In this document: positions 19,701 through 26,985 of the stretch, piece after piece
How the letters are laid out: the number at the start of each line of letters is the position of its first letter
Numbering within the stretch: position 1 is the first letter of the stretch
Assembly: GCA_024742755.1 (NCBI GenBank)
Contig: JANSXW010000002.1
Location: 55,790 to 119,789, forward strand
Direction of reading: 5' to 3'
Length of the DNA stretch: 64,000 nt
From: a bacterium
Lineage (GTDB): Bacteria; Bacteroidota; Bacteroidia; Chitinophagales; Saprospiraceae
Made by a program: the position numbers and the translations under genes
Notes under the pieces: model-generated
What the model saw: only the letters and a program-made list of their open reading frames with translations
Database searches by the model: none
Told to the model about the DNA's origin: nothing

Positions 19701-22314
19701 GATGCAGGTGCAAACCATTACCATAGCAGACAATACAGACCCGACGTTCACCCTGTTCCCAAGTGATACCTCTGTGGAATGCGGTGAAAGCACGGACCCC
19801 TCTGCAACCGGAATGCCGGGCGGAATAGATATCTGTAGCCTTGTATCTGTTGACTACAGCGATGCCTTTGCCGAAGACTGCGGCAGTACCGGAGTCATTA
19901 CCCGGACCTGGACTGCAACCGACGCATGCGGCAACGTTCAGGAGCAGGATCAGATGATTACCATTGAGGATACGACGCCTCCAAGCCTAAGCTGCCCGGA
20001 TGATATTGTGGAAACCAATACCGCCGGCACCTGTGGAACAATTGTCACCTTCATGGCCACAGCCGCTGATGCCTGCAGTGATGAAGTAATCATTACTTAC
20101 AGTCAGGACCCGGGCACAATATTCGCTGTAGGTGAAACCACTGTCACGGTCAATGCGACCGACGCCTGCAACCTGATGGCCGATGAATGCACCTTTAAGG
20201 TCACGGTCAATGATACAGACGATCCGGAAATCACTTGCCCGGACAACATAACCATTGAATGTGATGAGAGTACCCTGCCTTCCAATACCGGGATGGCCAC
20301 CGCTACCGACAACTGTACCTCTGGCTTAATGCCGGATTATGAAGATGAGGAGATGCTCACAGATGGTTTAGGTACCATCCTGCGGACCTGGAGCGTAATG
20401 GATGACGCAGGAAACAGCGATGAGTGTGCGCAGACCATTACCTTGCAGGATACCACCGACCCGGAGTTCACCAGCTTCCCAATGGATGCAGAGGTGGAGT
20501 GCGGCCAAAGCACAGACCCATCCAGTACAGGCACGCCGGTGGCAGAAGACAACTGCTCCTCCCCTATGCCCACATATGAAGACGGGGAAATGACAGAAGG
20601 GTGCGGAGATACCGGTTCCTTTGAGCGCACCTGGACCATCACAGACAATGCCGGCAATACCGTGATGCAGGTGCAAACCATTACCATAGCAGACCAAACC
20701 GATCCGGAGTTCACCAGCTTCCCAATGGATACCGGGGTTGAATGCGGCCAAAGTACCGACCCGGCTGCTACCGGTATGCCTACGGGGACCGACATTTGTG
20801 GCACCATTGACATCACCTATGAGGATGACTTCTCCGGCGCCTGTGGCAACTCAGGAGTCATTACCCGTACCTGGACCATAACGGATGCATGCGGCAACAG
20901 CGATGAGCAGGATCAGATCATCACCATTGAAGATACGACACCGCCTGTGCTCACCTGCCCGGACAATATTACGGTAAGCAATGATGAGGGAGACTGCGGA
21001 GCCATTGTAACTTTTGCTGCTGAGGCGAACGACAATTGTGGTTCTGTTATGGTGAACTACAGCGTAGCCCCAGGCAGTTTCTTTGAGGTTGGGGAGACCA
21101 TGGTTGAAGTCAGTGGCTCTGACGCCTGCTCCAACCCTGCCACGAACTGTACCTTTTCCGTAACGGTGAATGATACAGAACCGCCCGTTCCTGTATGTCT
21201 GGACACGGAGGTTATCATCGAACCAGATGGCACATTTGAGGCCCCGATTGCAGAGGTCATTGATTTGAATGCCAGCTCCGATAACTGCGAATTAGGCATG
21301 GCGGAAATAGAAACAACGGTGATTTCCTGCGATGAAGCAGGAAGCGTTGTGCCTGTGGAAGTCAACCTTTCGGACGCCGCAGGCAACATCGCTAGCTGCA
21401 CAGCTATGCTGATGGTCAATACCGGTGATGCCCTGCCCGAACCCTGGGAAAATGCCGATATTGGGGAAAGTACGAGTGGCAACACCTATGCCTTTAACCC
21501 CTGTGGAGAACAGTTTTCCATTACCTCAAGCGCTCAAAACACCACATTCCAGACGGAAGATGATCAGGCCTACATCAGCATTGAGCTGTGTGGTGACTTT
21601 GGTATGCAGGTGCGTGTAGATAGCCTACTCGGAGACAGCGGGTACGGCGGGCTTATGATCCGGGAGGATAACGATCCCGGTTCGAAGCAGGTGAGTGTGC
21701 TCTCCAACCTCACTAACCTGGTGCGCTGGGAACATCGTCAGAACACGGATGGCTTTAAACAGACGGCCCTGTACTACAAGCCCTTCCCCATCTATCTACG
21801 GTTGGTGCGCAGAGGTGATTTGGTCAGAGCGAGGTACAGCAATACCGGTAGCAACTTCCAACCCATCAGTACGGTGGAAATTGAGATGGGTGAGTGTCTC
21901 GAAATAGGCTTAACGGCTTTCTCCAATGACCCGTTAGGCACAACCCGCGCCGTATTTGGCGATGTTAAGTACCGGGAAGTGAACAACAACACCCTTTCCC
22001 AGGAAGATAAGGAATGGCTGGAAGGCGAAGTGGCAGAACAAGCCCCCTCCTTCGGCATTTCGGACGAAAGCATTCACCTCTACCCGAACCCTGCGACTGA
22101 ACAGCTTACGCTGGAATGGCAAAAACCGGTGGAACAGCCTGTGAATCTCCTATTGCATAACGAACTGGGGCAGGCCATCGAGACCCGAATCCTTGAGCCG
22201 GGCATCATTCAGACCACCTGGGATGTAAGTCAGCTGGCAACCGGGGTGTACCTGATTGAGGTCAGGGCAGCAAACGGACAGGCACAGTTGCTCCGGTTTA
22301 TCAAGACGAAGTAA
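13750..22314 (+). CDS. giant T9SS type A adhesin-like protein (CUB-like, DUF11-like, HYR, lectin-like)
   Basis: 2854 residues with a signal peptide ending SAAQ-C around residue 30. Three CUB-like domains (about 31-150, 307-410, 588-700) share Cys-rich starts (CGCPAGQ, CGCPSGQ) and the ending ECLIFVIS. Between them are five repeats with the core GGVYSGPGV, also found in the preceding giant gene. Residues about 780-1835 are some eight to nine DUF11/DUF7933-like repeats (cores ISFTDDLDAFLSG, GGSCTFQVTVQVP). HYR and HYR-like repeats follow (about 1837-2550; cores DTTDPEFTSFP, RTWTITD). The concanavalin/DUF1349-like module is at about 2560-2740 (GYGGLMIREDNDPGSKQV), then a T9SS type A sorting domain from LYPNPATEQLTLEW. 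No catalytic motif is seen. It is expected on the cell surface or released. Two HYR blocks are near-identical in DNA. Confidence 0.87.
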   Translation: MLSPKKHLTRWMPTALLFAIGLLCPELSAAQCDAGEAFYSYCYTLPEVNTTAFQVCPDDPTATVEAEIIQAGFLHNPPSFIATLTVYEGSIAPGNIVFGPTGTGVAGEILTSTNAGDCLIFIINASNNFGVSCQSGGVNTELQVCASDVGGTAPVTFFAPNDLCETAGVQSGISGGMPTGGVYSGDGVTNNGDGTYDFNPATAGVGTTTITYTVGGNSAMDDVEVFASPMASFGAPADICIDAGIQTGLSVSSPFGGTYSGPGVTDNGDGTYDFNPGIAGLGAHTISYTIPGICEETAMDDIEVLAACGCPAGQSSFFYCYDNNESNTVAFEVCPTAGQSPKATITAGTIGSFFTMDGDVLHVYSGTSGSGTTGTLVSGPLTGDLSNTVINGPAADECLIFVISSGPIGSCATGNGLPLETGLSVCGEDVAQEVNLMALADLCITAGVQTGLSGGNPEGGVYIGPGVSDDGNGMTYSFDPASTGIGVHTITYTFGGEMGTDEVEVFESGIVSFTALADLCVDAGLQQNLTGGTPAGGTYSGPGVTDNGDGTYDFNPGVAGVGTHTISYRQPGGCEETVMDDVEVTEACGCPSGQLSRYACFGNNQPEGTIFEICPDAGKVGLANFIAGTLGLDDFLTVYQGSTDSGSTILFGPANGTNLNGTTITGTAVDECLIFVLSTGPVTSCQDGFEQAIQVCGQSTEPSLAFTAPADVNISTPTLTGQGGGTPTGGVYSGPGVSDDGNGMTYSFNPAGAGIGVHTITYTFNGSMVGDEIEVFDVVPAFSSVFSPNNIGPASSSRLTFTIDNTGSPNPVSELSFTNVLPSGLVIADAPGLQTTCSGGVLSGTAGGTTLTLTDGQLNGVASCTVSVNIVSTSLADQTITNTSGNLTSERGNSGNTTTDIQNNTSRPGFYKSFSPGTVDVGQPSRLTLTIDNSFNAANIFSISFSDPLPDGMVAASPSNFETDCTGFTVGSFTQPASITLSEDGTSLNAFGIYLEAGASCAVSFDVIPELGAETLENVTSILGTQAGPSGFATATLNVNQPGEIFLEKSFSNDPVGPGDMVDLTFTISNFSRDENMTGITFTNDLDATLSGLVAVDLPQNDVCGTGSTLTGTSTLTLTGGNLPSEGSCTFTVTLQVPVGASTGVYPNTTSTISANTSAGSITGAPAQDNLAIKVVPALTKSFGSTEATPGSTIDLEFSLTNPSNTETITGISFTDNLTAFLSGTQVISGVGPNLCGPGSSFAAVAVSGDQTLQFTGGNLPPGGNCNFTVTLSIPEGVPAGTYSNTTSLVSSVVNGETTFSGGSSDDLTLLPAPQITKSIVEGAILAGETATLEFTIDYTDEAAFDATNISFTDDLDAFLSGTLVSGALPANPCGAGSALTGTSTLELTGGTLSPGGSCTFQVTVQVPSEALPGLYTNTTSSLTSSINGIDASSPAGSDQLLISGLEATLSVLNNPVVAGDLATLEFSFENVSTLDVSAIAFTLSLPSGFQAEGLPKSDVIGTGSQASGTSTLIFSGGNLASGESGSFTVDVRAPSGAVDNQYGLSTSSFSASFNAQTVALPAISSFIEVQSELIGLEKTFVPNSTVPGGSVDVIYTLTNLSDTYDLENIEFMDDFNTVLSGLSIATLPMAPCGGNATGTSVLDISGASVTAGNSCMFTVTLQVPDPADGGVYNSTSSALTGRTTGDGYAVSGSPATDELTIESINLEKTFSETSIIAGNSIMLQFTLANNGATEVSGIGFTDDLSAMVSGLTLNGSAQTNVCGTGSVLSGSGSTLLSFSGGTLAPGSDCTFSVELDVACDISADTYTNTTSVVSSNGLPVGEPATADLEIQAENIPPEITCPENITIECDESTLPSNTGMATATDNCTSGLMPDYEDEEMLTDGLGTILRTWSVMDDAGNSDECAQTITLQDTTDPEFTSFPMDAEVECGQSTDPSSTGTPVAEDNCSSPMPTYEDGEMTNGCGDTGSFERTWTITDNAGNTVMQVQTITIADNTDPTFTLFPSDTSVECGESTDPSATGMPGGIDICSLVSVDYSDAFAEDCGSTGVITRTWTATDACGNVQEQDQMITIEDTTPPSLSCPDDIVETNTAGTCGTIVTFMATAADACSDEVIITYSQDPGTIFAVGETTVTVNATDACNLMADECTFKVTVNDTDDPEITCPDNITIECDESTLPSNTGMATATDNCTSGLMPDYEDEEMLTDGLGTILRTWSVMDDAGNSDECAQTITLQDTTDPEFTSFPMDAEVECGQSTDPSSTGTPVAEDNCSSPMPTYEDGEMTEGCGDTGSFERTWTITDNAGNTVMQVQTITIADQTDPEFTSFPMDTGVECGQSTDPAATGMPTGTDICGTIDITYEDDFSGACGNSGVITRTWTITDACGNSDEQDQIITIEDTTPPVLTCPDNITVSNDEGDCGAIVTFAAEANDNCGSVMVNYSVAPGSFFEVGETMVEVSGSDACSNPATNCTFSVTVNDTEPPVPVCLDTEVIIEPDGTFEAPIAEVIDLNASSDNCELGMAEIETTVISCDEAGSVVPVEVNLSDAAGNIASCTAMLMVNTGDALPEPWENADIGESTSGNTYAFNPCGEQFSITSSAQNTTFQTEDDQAYISIELCGDFGMQVRVDSLLGDSGYGGLMIREDNDPGSKQVSVLSNLTNLVRWEHRQNTDGFKQTALYYKPFPIYLRLVRRGDLVRARYSNTGSNFQPISTVEIEMGECLEIGLTAFSNDPLGTTRAVFGDVKYREVNNNTLSQEDKEWLEGEVAEQAPSFGISDESIHLYPNPATEQLTLEWQKPVEQPVNLLLHNELGQAIETRILEPGIIQTTWDVSQLATGVYLIEVRAANGQAQLLRFIKTK
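19267..19738 (+). repeat. HYR block, copy 1 of a near-identical duplication
   Basis: This block matches 20230-20701 base for base except for a small number of mostly silent differences, with a constant offset of 963 bases (321 codons). It encodes two HYR-type units containing VECGQSTDPSSTGTPVAEDN. Such recent duplication suggests growth or shrinkage of the protein by recombination. Confidence 0.85.
20230..20701 (+). repeat. HYR block, copy 2 of a near-identical duplication
   Basis: Partner of 19267-19738. The clearest coding difference is MTNGCG in copy 1 against MTEGCG in copy 2. The spacing keeps the reading frame. Confidence 0.85.
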
Positions 22315-22333
22315 ACAAAAGCCCTTTTCCCCA

Positions 22334-22370
22334 AGCCCCGGTAGCAGTATACTGTTACCGGGGCTGTTTT
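22334..22370 (+). terminator. Rho-independent terminator of the second giant gene
   Basis: AGCCCCGGTA pairs perfectly with TACCGGGGCT; the inner bases also pair nearly completely (GCAG/CTGT). It is followed by GTTTTA and lies 20 bases after the stop codon. Confidence 0.85.
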
Positions 22371-22371
22371 A

Positions 22372-22404
22372 TTGGGTTTTCCTGAATGGATATTATTACT
22401 TTTG
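22372..22404 (+). promoter_or_regulatory. Bacteroidota-type promoter of the TlpA-like gene
   Basis: TTG at 22372-22374, 22 bases, then TACTTTTG at 22397-22404, matching the -33/-7 consensus TTTG and TAnnTTTG. Transcription would start near 22411, downstream of the ATG at 22386, which supports the ATG at 22440 as the true start. Confidence 0.6.
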
Positions 22405-22439
22405 CGCAGCAAATTGTTGAAAGTCTTAATACGCACAAT

Positions 22440-23927
22440 ATGAAACCAATACTAGTAGCCGTTTTGGCCCTTTTTACCATGGGCTGTAATTCTCCTGCTT
22501 CTCAGGGAGCCAGCAACACGAACGATAGTGCCTCAACTCCCGTTACGCCTATGGCAGTCCGCGACAATTCTCCTGCCGAGGCGCCGGATATCACGCTCAC
22601 CCTCTCGGGCGTGCAGGCCGGCAGCCCGGTTTCGCTCATCGGGCACCTCAACGAGCAACGCTTCCGGGCAGATTCCACAGTGGTGGGCCAGGGTGGCGTT
22701 ATTCATTTTCAAAGATCAGAACCCTACCTGCCCGGGTTTTACTACATTCTCATTCCTCAGCAGGCGGTGGTACAACTCCTGATTGATAAAGACCAGACGA
22801 TGCAGCTTCAGGCCGATGCCGGGGATGTGATTGGCACCATGCAGGTGGAAGGGAACCTGGAAAACGAAATACTTTACCAAAACCTAAAGTTTGAGCAGAA
22901 TCAATCGCCAAAGTTTGATGCGATTTCCAGTCAGCTGCAGGGCCTGCAAAAGGGGTCCGCAGAGTACGAACGCCTCACCGCCGAGCGGAGCGCGCTGATA
23001 CAGGAGCGCAAAGCACACCTTCAAAGCCTGTTTGAGCAATATCCCAATACCTTCTTCACCAGCTACAAACGCTCCGGCCAGAACCCGGAACTACGTGAGC
23101 CCAAACGCCCGGATGGCAGCATCGATACCGAAGCACAGGTATACTACTTCCGGCAGGACTTTTGGAATGGCGTGGACTTCACCGATGAACGCCTGTTGCG
23201 CACGCCCGTGATTTTCAATAAGCTCAACCGGTACATCACCGAACTGACTGCTCAAAATCCGGATTCGCTGAGAGCTGCCACTAAATTCCTGATGGACAAA
23301 GTGGTGGACAACGAAGCTACCAAAGAATACCTCAAATTCTTTGCCAACTGGATTACTCTAAAGTATGAGCCAACCAAAACCACGCTCATGGATGCGGAGG
23401 CGATGTACGTCTTTATGGTACAAAACTACTTTACGAAAGAGCGGGCATTCTGGTCGGATTCCATGAACATATACGGCCTGCAGCAGCGTGCCGAGGAAAT
23501 GGCTGGCAGCCTGGTAGGCAATAAAGCTCCTAATGTCACGTCCTTTGCCCCCGATGGTTCCGAAAAAACGTTGCTCGACCTTAAAGCGCCTTACCTGATC
23601 GTTTACATGTACAACCCTACCTGTGAACACTGCATGGAGCAAACGCCCAAGCTGGTCAACTTCTACCGGGAGTGGAAAAGCAAAGGCGTTGATGTCTACG
23701 GTATTGCCCTGGATACCGATCAGCAGGAATGGACGGATTACATCAGGAAAACCGGCATGAACTGGACCAACGTCTTCGACCCTTCCAACCGTTCCATCTA
23801 CGGCAAATACTACGTGGATGTCACACCCGAGATCTATGTGATCGGGCCCGACCGGAAGATTATCGCTAAAAACATTAAGGTCAACCAAATTGAGGAAGTC
23901 ATTCGGCGAGACAAAGAAAAAAGATAG
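22440..23927 (+). CDS. TlpA-like thiol-disulfide oxidoreductase lipoprotein
   Basis: 495 residues from ATG 22440; this start gives a proper lipoprotein signal MKPILVAVLALFTMGC (lipobox TMGC), whereas the ATG at 22386 lies upstream of the likely transcription start. The N-terminal part (about 45-150) resembles the DUF4369 domain found before many Bacteroidota thioredoxins (ITLTLSGVQAGSPVSLIG). A helical DUF5106-like region follows, then the thioredoxin fold from about 355, with the redox motif CEHC at residues 395-398 and cis-Pro in VDVTPEIYVIG. It should reduce or isomerise disulfides of envelope proteins; the many Cys-rich secreted proteins in this window are possible clients, by inference only. 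It has its own promoter and terminator. Confidence 0.88.
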   Translation: MKPILVAVLALFTMGCNSPASQGASNTNDSASTPVTPMAVRDNSPAEAPDITLTLSGVQAGSPVSLIGHLNEQRFRADSTVVGQGGVIHFQRSEPYLPGFYYILIPQQAVVQLLIDKDQTMQLQADAGDVIGTMQVEGNLENEILYQNLKFEQNQSPKFDAISSQLQGLQKGSAEYERLTAERSALIQERKAHLQSLFEQYPNTFFTSYKRSGQNPELREPKRPDGSIDTEAQVYYFRQDFWNGVDFTDERLLRTPVIFNKLNRYITELTAQNPDSLRAATKFLMDKVVDNEATKEYLKFFANWITLKYEPTKTTLMDAEAMYVFMVQNYFTKERAFWSDSMNIYGLQQRAEEMAGSLVGNKAPNVTSFAPDGSEKTLLDLKAPYLIVYMYNPTCEHCMEQTPKLVNFYREWKSKGVDVYGIALDTDQQEWTDYIRKTGMNWTNVFDPSNRSIYGKYYVDVTPEIYVIGPDRKIIAKNIKVNQIEEVIRRDKEKR

Positions 23928-23974
23928 TGCCACAGGCCCATCTTTGCCTCAATTACCGCACGCATACTAAAAAG

Positions 23975-24007
23975 ATACCTTCTGATATTTTCAGGAGGTA
24001 TTTTTTT
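23975..24007 (+). terminator. Rho-independent terminator
   Basis: ATACCTTCTGA / TCAGGAGGTAT (one G-T pair), 5-base loop, followed by seven T. It is 47 bases after the TlpA-like stop. Confidence 0.85.
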
Positions 24008-24082
24008 GCTCCTGTGAAAAGATAAAATTCCAAAGACCAAATCAATCCTGATTTTTTCCTATCTTGAGGTGCATTCCATTTG

Positions 24083-24189
24083 AACAAGCACCATTATCAA
24101 CCGCTTACCCGGAACATCCGGGATCTTCACAACAAACACTTCGTACAGCCATCCTTAGTATCTCATGCCCCTGCATGGGTGTGCTTGTT
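24083..24189 (+). other. leader with long-range inverted repeat before the S74 gene
   Basis: AACAAGCAC at 24083-24091 is complementary to GTGCTTGTT at 24181-24189, 89 bases apart and ending 43 bases before the start codon. The leader could fold into a closed domain. No known riboswitch is recognised, and 9 bp may be chance. Confidence 0.25.
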
Positions 24190-24231
24190 TTCGTCCTGTA
24201 ACAAATCATTGATCACTCAAATACTTATACC

Positions 24232-26181
24232 ATGGCCCTAAGACGCTTTACAATAACCCCGCTTTTGGTAGCGGCGCTATTGTGCAACCTTAGTCTGTCA
24301 GCGCAGGAGTCTGTAAACAACATCGGAGTAAACACTTCCCAAACGGAGTTTACGGTAAATATGGTTGCGCCCGATGCATTCCTGTTGGAAATCAGCGGCC
24401 CTTCAGATTACTACTGGCGCGCCGAAGTTGCCGATCAAAAAGACATCACGATTGGCAATACACTACCCGATGGCGAACTGATGCCTGACGGCCAGTACAC
24501 CCTTCAGATAACGCCAATCTTCAAACTTTCTGAAGCACAAAGAACAGAATTACAGACAATTAGAGCACAACAAGATGAAAAAGCCCTTAATGCCTTCCGG
24601 GCATTGCAACAATTACCCTCATCGGTAGAGTGCCACACGGTCTACTACCGGATTCAGGATGGCAAATTTGCAGACCCCAATCTCAAAGAACCTAAGACGG
24701 AGCATTACGCTTATCAGTGGGACCACCAACCTGCCCCGCAATTTATCGATCCGCCTGCTACCTTTGCCAGCATAACCCATAAAAAAATCCACTACGCCAA
24801 ACGTATCCTGGGACAGGCAGAGCCTATTGCTATGGATAACACCCCCATGGCAGAGGATGCTCAGGTTTTTGTTCAGGATGTAATAATCCAAGGGAGTAGC
24901 TGTGTCGGGCTTGACTGTGTAAATGGTGAATCCTTTGGTTTCGATACGCAACGCTACAAGGAGAACAACCTCCGCATTCATTTTAATGACACCAGTAACA
25001 GTGGCTCCTTTCCATCTTGGGACTGGCGCATTACCATAAACGATTCTTCAAATGGTGGTGGAAACTACTTCAGTATTGATGACGCAACATCCGGGCGCTC
25101 TCCTTTCCGGATCGAAGCGACGGCGCCCTCCAACGCCCTTTACGTTGACGACGCAGGGAATATAGGCTTGGGAACCTCAACGCCGGTGGTGGAAATCCAT
25201 TCAAAAGACGGAGATACACCAACCTTGCGACTGGAACAGGATGGTTCCAATGGCTGGACTGCTCAGACATGGGATATTGCCGCCAACGAGACAAATTTCT
25301 TCGTTAGGGACGTTACAGGAGGCTCAAACCTGCCCTTCAAAATCAGACCAGGCGCAGATAATAATAGCCTGGTAATCAACAACAACAGCAATATTGGTCT
25401 CGGTACATTAAACCCCACTTCAAAATTGCAAGTGGAGTCTGGTGACTTGTACCTCAAATCAGGGAGCGTTGGTATAAATACGGCCCCCAACCCATCCACC
25501 GGCCTCACCGTTCAGGGAGGTGCCAATATCACGGGGGCTTCATTTTTTTCCGGAGATGTAACCTTTGTTTCCTCGTCCAGTGTTTCTTTCTTTAATGGCA
25601 TGTTTATACCCATTATGAGCCTGGATGCGACCACCGGATTTCTCGGCTTAGGGAACCCACCTTCAATTGGCCATTTGCTTACACTGGGCGCGGATGATGC
25701 TGTAAAGCCCGGTGGCGGCGCCTGGAGCACCCCCTCTGACCGCAGGTTAAAAGAGGATATCCGTGATTTCGAAGATGGCCTTGAGTTGCTCATGAACATC
25801 CGCCCCGTACGGTATCGCTATAACGGCAAAATGGATATGCCTACTGACAAAGATTATATCGGGATCATTGCACAGGAAATACAGGAGCTTGCCCCGTATA
25901 CGATTCGCCCCCTCAACGTAGAATCGGACAAGAATAAAACCACAGACTACCTTGCGTTCGACGATACGCCTCTGGTGTACATTGCCATCAATGCCATACG
26001 GGAGCAACAGGCAGTCATTGAGGCGCAACAGCAGGAAATAAACGACCTGAAAGCACAGCTTTCGGAAATAAAAGCCCTCAAAGTTCAAATGGAGGCCCTT
26101 TCTGCCAGGGTTGGCAAACTGCAGGAGCAGCAGCAAGACGAGACCGCACCAAAAGCTGCAGCCGCCAACACCAAAAAATAA
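24232..26181 (+). CDS. tail-fibre-like secreted protein with S74 intramolecular chaperone domain
   Basis: 649 residues, signal peptide MALRRFTITPLLVAALLCNLSLSAQ. The N-terminal third is of unknown fold. Residues about 290-480 are fibre-like repeats with NIGLGTSTP and NIGLGTLNP, as in phage-type tail fibres. The S74 (endosialidase-type) chaperone domain begins at Ser502-Asp503 in TPSDRRLKEDIRD and includes YIGIIAQEIQELAPY. It ends in a coiled coil (about 580-640). S74 domains drive trimerisation and usually cut themselves off at the conserved Ser; the motif is intact. There is no T9SS signal, so how it leaves the periplasm is unclear. The next gene, 37 bases on, encodes a T9SS protein with a coiled coil. 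Confidence 0.85.
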   Translation: MALRRFTITPLLVAALLCNLSLSAQESVNNIGVNTSQTEFTVNMVAPDAFLLEISGPSDYYWRAEVADQKDITIGNTLPDGELMPDGQYTLQITPIFKLSEAQRTELQTIRAQQDEKALNAFRALQQLPSSVECHTVYYRIQDGKFADPNLKEPKTEHYAYQWDHQPAPQFIDPPATFASITHKKIHYAKRILGQAEPIAMDNTPMAEDAQVFVQDVIIQGSSCVGLDCVNGESFGFDTQRYKENNLRIHFNDTSNSGSFPSWDWRITINDSSNGGGNYFSIDDATSGRSPFRIEATAPSNALYVDDAGNIGLGTSTPVVEIHSKDGDTPTLRLEQDGSNGWTAQTWDIAANETNFFVRDVTGGSNLPFKIRPGADNNSLVINNNSNIGLGTLNPTSKLQVESGDLYLKSGSVGINTAPNPSTGLTVQGGANITGASFFSGDVTFVSSSSVSFFNGMFIPIMSLDATTGFLGLGNPPSIGHLLTLGADDAVKPGGGAWSTPSDRRLKEDIRDFEDGLELLMNIRPVRYRYNGKMDMPTDKDYIGIIAQEIQELAPYTIRPLNVESDKNKTTDYLAFDDTPLVYIAINAIREQQAVIEAQQQEINDLKAQLSEIKALKVQMEALSARVGKLQEQQQDETAPKAAAANTKK

Positions 26182-26218
26182 CATCACCGGAAACGCTAAA
26201 TCAAAAGCGAACACAACC

Positions 26219-26905
26219 ATGAAAAATACAATCAAATTCATCTTCATTCTATGCCTGACAGCCGCCGGGATCCCCCTTCTGGCACAGGAGCAGACAACGG
26301 AGCTTGATAATGGCAGGCCCGCAGGCATGACTTCAAAGCCGGTTCAAAAATCCGACCTCCCCACCTACGACCGATCCCACGAAAATTCAAATCAGGACTG
26401 GGATGTGCACAGAAATCTCCCAAAGCAGGAGGAGCAAACGATGGTATACCCCCAGGATATTCTCGTACTTCAGGACGAACTTTTCAATACGTCCTCCCGG
26501 CAGGAAGTAGTTGAGCAACTGGAAGCCATGAAAGCTCTGCTGCGGCAGCTACAGGCAGGCCAGGAGGCACTGAAACGAGAAAACGAAATTTTCCGCCGCA
26601 GCCTCGCTGCCTGCTGCGCTGCTGATGAGACCGGCCTTGGCGTCAAAGATGCCTACCTGCTGCAAAATGCCCCAAACCCTTTCATCAATAATACCCGCAT
26701 CGAATACTTCGTGCCCCGCAACCTGGGCAATGCAGTCATTGAACTGCGCGACATCAAAGGGGCATTAATCGCCTCCTACCCGGTTCGGCCCGGCAATAGC
26801 AGTCTGAATATTGACCGCAATAACCTCGATGCCGGCAGCTACCTCTACGCCCTGGTGGTAGACGGTAAGATGGTGGATACCAAAGTGATGATTTTCAAAC
26901 CCTAG
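26219..26905 (+). CDS. T9SS type A protein with coiled coil, partner of the S74 protein
   Basis: 228 residues from ATG 26219, which gives the signal peptide MKNTIKFIFILCLTAAGIPL...LAQ. An upstream ATG (26111) would overlap the S74 gene and spoil the signal. A charged linker is followed by a coiled coil (about 88-125: LEAMKALLRQLQAGQEALKR) and a Cys pair (ACCAAD). The last 75 residues are a T9SS type A sorting domain (NAPNPFINNTRIEYFVPRNL to DTKVMIFKP). The gap to the S74 gene is 37 bases with no terminator, so the two are very probably cotranscribed. A plausible but unproven role is to bind the S74 fibre through the coiled coils and carry or anchor it on the surface. Confidence 0.82.
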   Translation: MKNTIKFIFILCLTAAGIPLLAQEQTTELDNGRPAGMTSKPVQKSDLPTYDRSHENSNQDWDVHRNLPKQEEQTMVYPQDILVLQDELFNTSSRQEVVEQLEAMKALLRQLQAGQEALKRENEIFRRSLAACCAADETGLGVKDAYLLQNAPNPFINNTRIEYFVPRNLGNAVIELRDIKGALIASYPVRPGNSSLNIDRNNLDAGSYLYALVVDGKMVDTKVMIFKP

Positions 26906-26926
26906 AAAACCAACACCTTGTTTTTA

Positions 26927-26961
26927 ATGGCAGGCTCCAGTGGATGGTGCCTGCCATTCTT
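26927..26961 (+). terminator. possible terminator after the S74 pair
   Basis: ATGGCAGGC / GCCTGCCAT, a 9-bp perfect stem with a 13-base loop and only TCTT after it. Partial termination or read-through to the next gene is possible. Confidence 0.45.
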
Positions 26962-26985
26962 AATTCCTTCAAAAAGACCTGCCCA

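Noticed and set aside
22386..22439. Upstream ATG for the TlpA-like gene
   Set aside because: It lies upstream of the likely -7 element and adds a polar leader that would destroy the lipoprotein signal.
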